A stretch of DNA of 64,000 bases from Micromonospora craniellae (GTDB lineage: Bacteria; Actinomycetota; Actinomycetes; Mycobacteriales; Micromonosporaceae): the NCBI RefSeq assembly GCF_014764405.1, contig NZ_CP061725.1, positions 6,510,001 to 6,574,000 of the forward strand, in the 5' to 3' direction. Of this stretch, positions 49,604 through 57,342 are shown in pieces; the stretch's first letter is position 1, and each line of letters starts with the position of its first letter. The notes under the pieces are model-generated. The model ran no database searches, had not been told where the DNA came from, and saw nothing but the letters and a program-made list of their open reading frames with translations. The position numbers and the translations under genes are program-made.

Positions 49604-51950
49604 GCCCCACCTCCGCGTGCGCGGAGAGCAGCGCTGCTCGCGCTGCGCCAGGTGGAGTTGATCTGGATCACCCCCGCGTGCGCGGGGAGCAGGTTCTTGC
49701 CCAGGACGTGGTCGTACTCGCCTTCGGATCATCCCCGCGTGCGCGGAGAGCAGACGCCGGGGGCACCGTCCACAGCGTGCGTCACGGGATCATCCCCGCG
49801 TGCGCGGGGAGCAGAGATGCCGGTAGTCACGGGAACCGTCGACCGTCGGATCATCCCCGCGTGCGCGGGGAGCAGAGATGCCGGTAGTCACGGGAACCGT
49901 CGACCGTCGGATCATCCCCGCGTGCGCGGGGAGCAGTCCCGGTACGCGGTCTGCGCGTTGTGGTCAGGGGGATCATCCCCGCGTGCGCGGGGAGCAGTCC
50001 CGGTACGCGGTCTGCGCGTTGTGGTCAGGGGGATCATCCCCGCGTGCGCGGGGAGCAGGTCCGCGTCCGCATGGCCGCCAACCACTGGAAGGGATCATCC
50101 CCGCGTGCGCGGGGAGCAGGGCTTGGCCTTGGCTCCACCAGCCTGCGACCACGGATCATCCCCGCGTGCGCGGGGAGCAGGGCGTCGGCCCACATCGCGT
50201 CGAGGCGCTGTAGGGATCATCCCCGCGTGCGCGGGGAGCAGTTCGGCGTTCCCCAAAGGCGCAAGCGGGTGGTGGGATCATCCCCGCGTGCGCGGGGAGC
50301 AGTTCGGCGTTCCCCAAAGGCGCAAGCGGGTGGTGGGATCATCCCCGCGTGCGCGGGGAGCAGAGACGACCATCCTCGACACCATCTCCCCCGAGAGGAT
50401 CATCCCCGCGTGCGCGGGGAGCAGTGCCGCAGCGCCTACATCGCCGACGACGTCCGAGGATCATCCCCGCGTGCGCGGGGAGCAGGACCATCGTGTTCAT
50501 CGCCCTCAAGCTGACCGGGGATCATCCCCGCGTGCGCGGGGAGCAGCCAGGGACCGGACCCTACCCTTGGGGGTACGGAGGATCATCCCCGCGTGCGCGG
50601 GGAGCAGATTCCCTTTGAACCGTCGGGACGCTTCTTTCCCGGATCATCCCCGCGTGCGCGGGGAGCAGCCATCTCCTGCCACTGCGCCAGTCCTCCGCAA
50701 GGGATCATCCCCGCGTGCGCGGGGAGCAGGAGCGCGACGTCCCTTGTCATCGAAGTGCACAGGGATCATCCCCGCGTGCGCGGGGAGCAGGTGCTGATCG
50801 GCCGGTTTTCGGCGATGCCCGACGGATCATCCCCGCGTGCGCGGGGAGCAGGCCATGGGTGTCCGAACATGTACGGCTGAACGAGGATCATCCCCGCGTG
50901 CGCGGGGAGCAGACTTCCAGCACAGACGTACCCGGAACGGTGGTGGGATCATCCCCGCGTGCGCGGGGAGCAGCCCACGAACGCCATCCGGGCGCAGTGC
51001 TGCCAGGGGATCATCCCCGCGTGCGCGGGGAGCAGAACGCACCTCCGAAGCCGTCGGCACCGCGCTCGGGATCATCCCCGCGTGCGCGGGGAGCAGCGGT
51101 CGTACAGGCTGTTGGCCCAGCCGGTGCGGGGATCATCCCCGCGTGCGCGGGGAGCAGTTAGTCCCTGAGCTTGACACCTAACGCCTAGCGGGATCATCCC
51201 CGCGTGCGCGGGGAGCAGGTCTACTACGCGCGCAAGGCGCAACGCAGGCAGGGATCATCCCCGCGTGCGCGGGGAGCAGGGCGGAGACCTCGCCGACCTC
51301 GGGCCACGTTCTGGATCATCCCCGCGTGCGCGGGGAGCAGCTGTAGTGGAACCGGAACGGCTTGCTGTTGCTGGGATCATCCCCGCGTGCGCGGGGAGCA
51401 GTCCTTCTCCTGGCACACGAAGACGACCGTCGGGGGATCATCCCCGCGTGCGCGGGGAGCAGCCGGAAGGCACGAATGATGCACGGACTGTGAAGGGATC
51501 ATCCCCGCGTGCGCGGGGAGCAGTCAGAGCGGGTTGCGGGCCAGCTCCCGCTGGAGGGATCATCCCCGCGTGCGCGGGGAGCAGCAGACGGGCCGCGCCC
51601 ACTGAATCCACGTGTCGGGATCATCCCCGCGTGCGCGGGGAGCAGCCCGCCACCTTGTGGGGCAGGCTGCGGTGGGTGGGATCATCCCCGCGTGCGCGGG
51701 GAGCAGGTGATCCTGCGGAACCGGGGCGCCGGTCGCAGCGGATCATCCCCGCGTGCGCGGGGAGCAGACTCGGGGTCGTCCAGCCAGCTCGGCGCGACGC
51801 GGATCATCCCCGCGTGCGCGGGGAGCAGGAGTCGCACGGCAACGATGGGGTCGCCAGGATGGGATCATCCCCGCGTGCGCGGGGAGCAGTAAAAATGCTC
51901 CACTGGTCGTCACGAGGTCGCCGGATCATCCCCGCGTGCGCGGGGAGCAG
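49604..51950 (-). CRISPR. Type I-E CRISPR array, 39 repeats / 38 spacers
   Basis: A 28-base repeat with core CCCCGCGTGCGCGGGG recurs every 61 bases from 49604 to 51950; spacers are 33 bases except one of 34 (50974-51007). The hairpin core is that of type I-E repeats. The minus-strand form (ending GGGGATGATCC) is the usual crRNA sense, so transcription should run right to left. The repeats at 49604, 49665 and 49726 carry substitutions, as expected at the old, leader-distal end. Three adjacent spacer pairs are identical: 49815/49876, 49937/49998 and 50242/50303, leaving 35 distinct spacers. No cas gene is within the window. Confidence 0.98.
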
Positions 51951-52110
51951 ACTTCCTGACCTGCGGCGCTAAAGATCAACCTTGCCGTTTCTCTTCACTT
52001 CGACTCTCAAGATCATGCCCTTCGGTTTCGGACGGACAGGCCGGATGAGCATCTCGCAGGCCGCCGTCAGCCTAACGCGCCTCGACGGCCGAACACGTCT
52101 CGCCATGCCC
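51951..52110 (-). promoter_or_regulatory. Probable CRISPR leader
   Basis: Next to the last perfect repeat is a stretch distinctly richer in A/T than the surroundings (CTAAAGATCAACCTTGCC, TTTCTCTTCACTTCG), without a supported gene. Its position at the end opposite the degenerate repeats makes it the likely leader holding the array promoter and integration site. The boundary on the right is approximate. Confidence 0.6.
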
Positions 52111-52171
52111 GCGCAGCCCGGATCCCACCGGGGTGACCGAAAGCCGCTGGCGGGTGGAAACACTTGCAACG

Positions 52172-52189
52172 TACAACCGGATGGTTGTA
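52172..52189. promoter_or_regulatory. ArsR-type operator palindrome
   Basis: TACAACC-GGAT-GGTTGTA is a perfect 7-base inverted repeat with a 4-base spacer, 11 bases before the GTG of the ArsR gene. Repressor sites for this ArsR/SRPBCC gene pairing often have this form, so autorepression is likely. Confidence 0.7.
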
Positions 52190-52199
52190 TGGTCGTCTG

Positions 52200-52607
52200 G
52201 TGACGGAGACGAATGAGGACCGGGCAGACACCCTGTTCCACGCACTCGCCGACCGCACCCGACGCGACATCCTCCGCCGCGTGCTGGCCGGAGAACACTC
52301 CATCTCGACACTCGCCATCAAGTACGACATGAGCTTCGCCGCCGTACAGAAACACGTCGCCGTGCTGGAAAGAGCCGGGCTGCTGACCAAACGACGCAAC
52401 GGCCGCGAACAACTGGCCAGCGGCGACATGCAGGCAGTGCGATCAGCGACAGCCATGCTCACCGAACTCGAACACATCTGGCGCGGCCGCATCACCCGCA
52501 TCGACGCGCTCATCACATCCGATCCCGACCAGGAGAACCGCCGATTTACCCGGCCACCGTGGTCGACCACGACCTCACCCCCGGCGGCCGGGTCACCTAC
52601 TACATGA
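52200..52607 (+). CDS. ArsR-family regulator, C-terminus altered by a deletion
   Basis: A winged-helix regulator whose conserved part covers residues 1-~108: LFHALADRTRRDILRRVLAG, STLAIKYDMSFAAVQKHVAV, LERAGLLTKRRNGREQL. It lacks the metal-binding Cys pair, matching the ArsR subgroup that accompanies SRPBCC (AHSA1) proteins. After DPDQENRR the frame runs into the out-of-frame body of the SRPBCC gene and stops only at 52607, so the last ~25 residues are foreign. The DNA-binding part should remain functional. GTG 52200 is placed close after the operator. Confidence 0.75.
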   Translation: MTETNEDRADTLFHALADRTRRDILRRVLAGEHSISTLAIKYDMSFAAVQKHVAVLERAGLLTKRRNGREQLASGDMQAVRSATAMLTELEHIWRGRITRIDALITSDPDQENRRFTRPPWSTTTSPPAAGSPTT

Positions 52608-52894
52608 CCAGCCCCGAGGGCGAGCGCTACGCCGGATACTGGCTCATCACCGCCGTGGACGCGCCGCGAGGGCTCTCCTTCGACGACGACTTCGCCCACG
52701 ACGACCTCACCCCCAACCCCCAGATGCCGGTCTCCAAGGACGTGTACACCTTCACCGCGCACGACGGCGGGACCCGGGTGACATACGCGAGCACCTACCC
52801 GTCCGCCGAGGCGCTCCAGCAGGTGCTGGACATGGGCATGGTGGAGGGCGCCACCGGGGCGATCAACCAGATCGACGGGTTCGTCGCCGCCTGA
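52544..52894 (+). pseudogene. SRPBCC (AHSA1-like) protein lacking its N-terminus
   Basis: From YPATVVDHDLTPGGRVTYYM through SPEGERYAGYWLITAVDAPR to GATGAINQIDGFVAA this is an AHSA1-type SRPBCC domain, but the first ~50 residues (start, first strand and helices) are gone. The break coincides with the abnormal end of the ArsR gene, so one deletion removed the end of ArsR and the start of this gene. A GTG at 52559 could in principle start a ~111-residue fragment. Confidence 0.75.
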
Positions 52895-52949
52895 CCGGTG
52901 CGGGGCCGGGGCGACACCGGCGCGGAGGGCCGGCGCTGGCACGGCCGAT

Positions 52950-53003
52950 GTTAGGAAGGGGCCCTTTCTATACCGTAGGCGTTAGCAGGGGACCCTTCCT
53001 TAC
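52950..53003. repeat. Dispersed palindromic element, copy 4
   Basis: The arms at 52950-52969 and 52984-53003 flank ATACCGTAGGCGTT. It lies between the SRPBCC remnant and cobK. A short partial repeat of its right end (GATCCTTACACCG) follows at about 53007-53020. Confidence 0.88.
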
Positions 53004-53067
53004 ACCGATCCTTACACCGAAGCGCGTGGTTCACTACTTCGCTGGGACGAGCACGAGGGGGTGGCAG

Positions 53068-53817
53068 GTGCGGGTACTCATCCTCGGTGGCACCGCCGAG
53101 GCACGTGGTCTCGCCGCCCGGCTCGTCGACCGACCGGGGCTGTCGGTGATCTCCTCGCTGGCCGGGCGGGTCGCCGATCCTCGCCTGCCGGTCGGGGAGG
53201 TACGCATCGGCGGGTTCGGCGGCGCCGACGGTCTGGCCCGGTGGCTCGGCACGCACCGCATCGACGTGCTGATCGACGCCACTCACCCGTACGCGGCCCG
53301 GATCCGGACCTCCGCCGTCACCGCCGCGGCCCAGGTCGGCGTACCCCACCTGCGACTGGAACGTCCGGGCTGGACGGCCCGGCCGGGCGACCGCTGGCAC
53401 CGCGTGCCGGACGTGGCCGCTGCGGCCCGGGAACTCCCGGCGGTGGGGCGGCGGGTCCTGCTCACCACCGGACGGCAGAGCCTCGCGGCGTTCCTTCCGT
53501 CGACCGGGCTGTGGATCCTCGCCCGGGTCGTGGACGCCCCGGACGAGCCGCTGCCGGAGCACATCCGACTACTGCGCAGCCGGGGACCCTACACGCTGGC
53601 CGGTGAACTGGAGCTGATCCGGACCCACCGCATCGACGTGGTGGTGACCAAGGACAGCGGCGGCCGGCTCACCGAGGCGAAACTCGATGCGGCCCGGCAG
53701 CTCGGACTTCCGGTCCTGATGGTCGACCGGCCCGCACCCGCCGTCCGCCCCACGATGGTGTCCACCGTGGACGGGGCCGTGCGCTGGCTGTTGGCGCTGC
53801 CGGTTCAGCCGGGATAG
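53068..53817 (+). CDS. cobK: Precorrin-6A reductase CobK
   Basis: A 249-residue NAD(P)H-dependent reductase of the aerobic cobalamin pathway, reducing precorrin-6A to the dihydro form. The Rossmann motif is VLILGGTAEARGLAARL at the N-terminus; other family segments are VLIDATHPYAARIRTSAVTA, LLTTGRQSLAAF, LLRSRGPYTLAGELEL and DVVVTKDSGGRLTEAKLDAA. GTG 53068 was chosen because it immediately precedes the first strand and has an AGGGGGTG stretch before it. Its end overlaps the convergent cobIJ stop by 13 bases. Confidence 0.92.
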   Translation: MRVLILGGTAEARGLAARLVDRPGLSVISSLAGRVADPRLPVGEVRIGGFGGADGLARWLGTHRIDVLIDATHPYAARIRTSAVTAAAQVGVPHLRLERPGWTARPGDRWHRVPDVAAAARELPAVGRRVLLTTGRQSLAAFLPSTGLWILARVVDAPDEPLPEHIRLLRSRGPYTLAGELELIRTHRIDVVVTKDSGGRLTEAKLDAARQLGLPVLMVDRPAPAVRPTMVSTVDGAVRWLLALPVQPG

Positions 53818-55319
53818 GTACGCGGGGTCCAGACCACCACCGAGTCGTCGCCCCGCGTACTGACCTGGGTGGTCGACGAGCCCACGATGAGCAGGCACCG
53901 CATGTCCACCGTGTCCGGGTCGAGATCCCCAAGCGTGAGCACGGCGACGGACTCGGTGGCCCGGCCCACGTCCCGGGCGAGGACCACGGGCGTCTTCGGG
54001 TCGCGGTGACGCAACAGCGTGTCCCGGGCCGCGCCGACCTGCCAGCGGCGGCTGGCCGAGGCCGGGTTGTAGAGCGCCAGGACCAGGTCGGCGGCAGCGG
54101 CGGCCGCCAGCCGTGCCTCGATGACCGGCCACGGCTTGAGACGGTCCGACAACGACAGGACCGCGAAGTCGTGCCCGAGCGGGGCACCCACACGGCTCGC
54201 CGCCGCCTGCGCCGCAGTCAGGCCCGGCAGCACCCGCACCGGCACCCCGGCGAACCGGGCCTGCCCGGTCGCCACCTCATAGACCGCGCTGGCCATCGCG
54301 AACACCCCGGGGTCGCCGGAGGACACCACCACCACGCGGGCCCCGTCGAGCGCGAGCTCCAGCGCATGGGCGGCGCGTTCGGTCTCCACCTGGTTGCCCG
54401 AGGTGTGCCGCTGCTGGCCGGGACGCACCGGCACCCGGTCCACGTACGGGCCGTACCCCACCAGGTGCTCGGCCTCGCGCAGCGCCCGTGCCACCTCTGG
54501 GGTGAGCCAGCGGGGTCCGGCCGGGCCGAGCCCGACCACGACCACTTCCCCCGCTGACGCCGGTCCCGGTGCGGGCAGGTCGTCCCGGCTGGCGGCGCTG
54601 GTCGGGCTGGGCAGCAGGGCCAGGGAGAAGTACGGCACCTCGTCGGCGGACACGTCGGCCAGCGGCGCGTGCCGTCCGCATCGCGAGGTGGCCCGCTCGA
54701 CGTACCATGTCTCGGGCAGTCGGCCCGCGTCGTCGAGTGCGGCGCGGACGTTGTCGAAGGTCCGGCCCAGCTTGAGCACGGCGGCGGCGTCGGTGTCGGC
54801 GAGCCGCCGGGCGAGTTCCTCGGCGGGGAGCGTGCCGGGCAGGACGGTCAGCACCTCGTCGCGTTCGACGAGCGGCCGGCCGAGCACGGCGGAGGCGGCG
54901 CTGACCGAGGTCACCCCGGGCACCACCTCTGCCGGGAACCGGTGCGCGAGGCGTTCGTGCAGGTACATGTAGGAGCCGTAGAACATCGGGTCGCCGGCAC
55001 AGAGCACCACCACGTCGCGTCCGGCGGCCAGGTGGACGGCCAGCCGCTCGGCGCTGTCGTCGTAGAACCGACGGATCACCCCCTCGTAGCCGGCCGGGTC
55101 GTCGGTGCCCTCGGTGGTGACCGGGTACACCAGGGCCTCGTGCACGTGGTGCTCCTGCAACAGCCCGGCCGCGATGGCCCGGGCGATGCTGCGACCGTGC
55201 CGGGCCGAGTAGTACGCGACCACGTCGGTCTCGGCGATCAGCCGGGCCGCCTTGACCGTCAGGAGTTCCGGGTCGCCGGGTCCGACACCGACCCCGTAGA
55301 GCGTGCCGGGCTGCACCAT
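53805..55319 (-). CDS. cobIJ: CobI-CobJ fusion: precorrin-2 C20- and precorrin-3B C17-methyltransferases
   Basis: A 504-residue bifunctional SAM-dependent methyltransferase. Residues 1-~245 are CobI (LYGVGVGPGDPELLTVKAAR, GDPMFYGSYMYLHERL); residues ~256-504 are CobJ (VVVVGLGPAGPRWLTPEVAR, SSGDPGVFAMASAVYEVA, GHDFAVLSLSDRLKPWPVIE, LALYNPASASRRWQ). The two are joined by a short Ala/Pro linker. The same fusion is known from Mycobacterium and other actinobacteria. It follows cobH by 2 bases in the cobG-cobH-cobIJ operon. Confidence 0.95.
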   Translation of the reverse strand: MVQPGTLYGVGVGPGDPELLTVKAARLIAETDVVAYYSARHGRSIARAIAAGLLQEHHVHEALVYPVTTEGTDDPAGYEGVIRRFYDDSAERLAVHLAAGRDVVVLCAGDPMFYGSYMYLHERLAHRFPAEVVPGVTSVSAASAVLGRPLVERDEVLTVLPGTLPAEELARRLADTDAAAVLKLGRTFDNVRAALDDAGRLPETWYVERATSRCGRHAPLADVSADEVPYFSLALLPSPTSAASRDDLPAPGPASAGEVVVVGLGPAGPRWLTPEVARALREAEHLVGYGPYVDRVPVRPGQQRHTSGNQVETERAAHALELALDGARVVVVSSGDPGVFAMASAVYEVATGQARFAGVPVRVLPGLTAAQAAASRVGAPLGHDFAVLSLSDRLKPWPVIEARLAAAAAADLVLALYNPASASRRWQVGAARDTLLRHRDPKTPVVLARDVGRATESVAVLTLGDLDPDTVDMRCLLIVGSSTTQVSTRGDDSVVVWTPRTYPG

Positions 55320-55321
55320 GG

Positions 55322-55951
55322 TCACTCCACCTCGCTCGCGATGCCGTTCACCGCCGCTGCGGTGACGGCACTGCCACCCCGACGACCGTGCACGACCAGG
55401 TACGGAATCCGGGCCGGATGCGCGGCCAACGCCTGCTTGGACTCGGCCGCGCCGATGAACCCGACCGGTACACCCACCACCGCCGCCGGCCGACCCGCGC
55501 CCTCGTCGATCAACTCCAGCAGCCGGAACAGGGAGGTCGGGGCGTTGCCGATGGCGACCACCGCCCCGTCGAGGCGGTCCCGCCACAACTGCATGGCGGC
55601 GGCGCTGCGGGTGGTGCCCATCTGCCGGGCCAGCTCCGGCACCGCCGGATCACGCAGGGTGCACATCACCTCGTTGTCGGCGGGTAGTCGGCTACGGGTG
55701 ATCCCGGCGGCGACCATCGCCGCGTCGCAGAGCACCGGTGCACCCTCGGCCAGTGCGGCGTACCCGGCGGCGACCACCTCCGGGTGCGCGTCCACGTCGT
55801 CGACCAGGTCGACCATGCCGCAGGCGTGGATCATCCGCACCACCACCCGGGAGACGTCGGCGGGGAAGCGGGACAGGTCGGTCTCGGCGCGGATGGTGGC
55901 GAACGAGCGGCGGTAGATCTCGGCGCCCTCGCGGACGTAGTCGTAACTCAT
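55322..55951 (-). CDS. cobH: Precorrin-8X methylmutase CobH
   Basis: A 209-residue enzyme that moves the C11 methyl group to C12 to make hydrogenobyrinic acid. It carries the catalytic His region VRMIHACGMVDL (about residues 38-49) and the family landmarks PVLCDAAMVAAGITRSRLPA, RSAAAMQLW, VVAIGNAPTSLFRLLELI and PAAVVGVPVGFIGAAESK. Full length. Its start overlaps the cobG stop by 4 bases. Confidence 0.95.
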   Translation of the reverse strand: MSYDYVREGAEIYRRSFATIRAETDLSRFPADVSRVVVRMIHACGMVDLVDDVDAHPEVVAAGYAALAEGAPVLCDAAMVAAGITRSRLPADNEVMCTLRDPAVPELARQMGTTRSAAAMQLWRDRLDGAVVAIGNAPTSLFRLLELIDEGAGRPAAVVGVPVGFIGAAESKQALAAHPARIPYLVVHGRRGGSAVTAAAVNGIASEVE

Positions 55952-57147
55952 CGTGGTCTCCGTGCCTGTGCCACCCGCTCGGACAGCGGGCCCTGGTGAT
56001 CCCCTCGGGGGCCGGCGACACGGTAACCGGCGCCGGTGGCCACCGCCAGGGCGGCCGGGCCGAAGGGGCGCCCACAGCACCGGTCGCAGCCGGCCCAGTG
56101 CAGGGGAAACGCGTCGGCGGCGGGTGGCGCTGCGGCGGCCAGGGCGGCCGTGGCGTCGGCGCGCACGTCGGCCAGCGCGCTGCCGCAGCCGGGTCGGCCG
56201 GCGCAGGCGGTCACCCCGACCCAGGGCGAGGCCGGGTCGACGACCAGCCCGGCCCCGGTCAGCGCCGGAACCGCCGCCTCGGGTGCGGCGACCACGACGA
56301 CGGTACGCCACGGGGTCACCACCGCCGGCCCGTCGGTCAGGGCCGCGACCGCCTCGGCCTGTGCGGCGGTGAGCCGACCCAGCGGCGCGGCGGCGACCAC
56401 GAACCCGGCCGGGTGTGGACCGACCGGTGGCGGACCGCTACGGGGCGGGTCGACCGGCTCGGCGTACGGCCCGCCCAGCGCGGCGACGATGGCGTCCGAC
56501 GCCTCCGGCAGGTCGGCCACCCGCCACACGTCCCGCCGTCCGGCGCGCTGGCGCAGGAACGCCCGGGCGGCGGCGACGATCGTCCCGGGCGCCTCGTCGG
56601 CGGTGGCCCGCAGCCCGACGTCCCGGCCCGCCAGCAGCAGCGCACCACTGTCGGCCAGCCAGCACAGGTCGGCGCCGAGGGCGGCGACGTCGCCCCGGCC
56701 GTCGTCGACCGCGATCAGGAAACGCCCGCTGAGGTCGGCGAGGTCGGGACAGGCGCAGAGCGCGTCGTCGACGCGGGTCACCACCGGCCGTACGTCGCTC
56801 CGGCCGCTGTGGTCCAGGCCACTCAGCGGCGAGGCGACGATGTTGCGGACCGTCTCGTGGCTGGCGCTGGGCAGCAGCCCCGACTCGACCAGGACGGCGG
56901 CGATCCGGTCCACCGCCTGCTGGTCGGGGATGCCACGGAGCTGCACGTTCCCCCGTGAGGTCAGCTCCAGCGTGCCGTCGGCGTCGCGCCTGGCGGTGGC
57001 GGCCAGCCGGCGTAGCTGTGCCGTGCTCAGCCGACCGCCGGGAAGGCGTACGCGCACCAGCAGTCCGTCGGCGGCCTGGTGGGCGCGAAGCGCCCCGGGA
57101 CACCGGTCGGCGCCGGAGCGGCCGGACGGGGAGGAGACAGCGGGCAC
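55948..57147 (-). CDS. cobG: Precorrin-3B synthase CobG
   Basis: A 399-residue oxygen-dependent enzyme of the sulfite/nitrite-reductase-like fold. It has two ferredoxin-like halves and the 4Fe-4S ligands ACAGRPGC and AGCDRCCG (about residues 314-365). The N-terminus reads CPGALRAHQAADGLLVRVRL and LELTSRGNVQLRGI, as in CobG. Its presence marks the aerobic (oxygen-using) route. GTG 57147 was chosen where similarity begins; the longer open frame upstream crosses the cobN riboswitch region and is not coding. It heads the minus-strand cobG-cobH-cobIJ operon. Confidence 0.9.
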   Translation of the reverse strand: MPAVSSPSGRSGADRCPGALRAHQAADGLLVRVRLPGGRLSTAQLRRLAATARRDADGTLELTSRGNVQLRGIPDQQAVDRIAAVLVESGLLPSASHETVRNIVASPLSGLDHSGRSDVRPVVTRVDDALCACPDLADLSGRFLIAVDDGRGDVAALGADLCWLADSGALLLAGRDVGLRATADEAPGTIVAAARAFLRQRAGRRDVWRVADLPEASDAIVAALGGPYAEPVDPPRSGPPPVGPHPAGFVVAAAPLGRLTAAQAEAVAALTDGPAVVTPWRTVVVVAAPEAAVPALTGAGLVVDPASPWVGVTACAGRPGCGSALADVRADATAALAAAAPPAADAFPLHWAGCDRCCGRPFGPAALAVATGAGYRVAGPRGDHQGPLSERVAQARRPR

Positions 57148-57199
57148 GTGCTCATCGTAGAGTCGGAGTCTCGGCACGGAACGCGCCGAGATCAGCATC

Positions 57200-57310
57200 A
57201 CGCGGTCGGTGCAGAGGAACCCGGTGCGAGTCCGGGGCGGTCCCGCCACTGTCACCGTCCGGCCCCGCGCCGGTCCGGGAGCCAGACACTCCGGTCGACC
57301 GCGACCGACG
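57200..57310 (+). promoter_or_regulatory. Cobalamin riboswitch upstream of cobN
   Basis: The conserved core is clear: CCGGTGCGAGTCCGGGGCGG (57221-57240) followed by TCCCGCCACTGT, and the B12 box GCCAGACACT (57281-57290). GTCGGT (57205-57210) can pair with ACCGAC (57303-57308) as a closing stem. It ends about 30 bases before the cobN start, so B12 binding should repress cobN, probably at translation by hiding GGGAGGAG. Confidence 0.93.
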
Positions 57311-57342
57311 ACCACGGGCGCGGACCCGGGGAGGAGTCAATC

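Noticed and set aside
49604..51950. CRISPR spacers matching genes in this window
   Set aside because: No obvious match was noticed by eye; an exact search of all 35 distinct spacers was not possible here.
49601..51972. Several ORFs in the CRISPR array encoding repeated peptides such as HPRVRGEQ and SSPRARGA
   Set aside because: They are translations of the CRISPR repeats in different frames, not genes.
57147..57315. Longer cobG with a start near 57315
   Set aside because: The extra residues would be encoded by the complement of the cobN riboswitch and resemble nothing in CobG.
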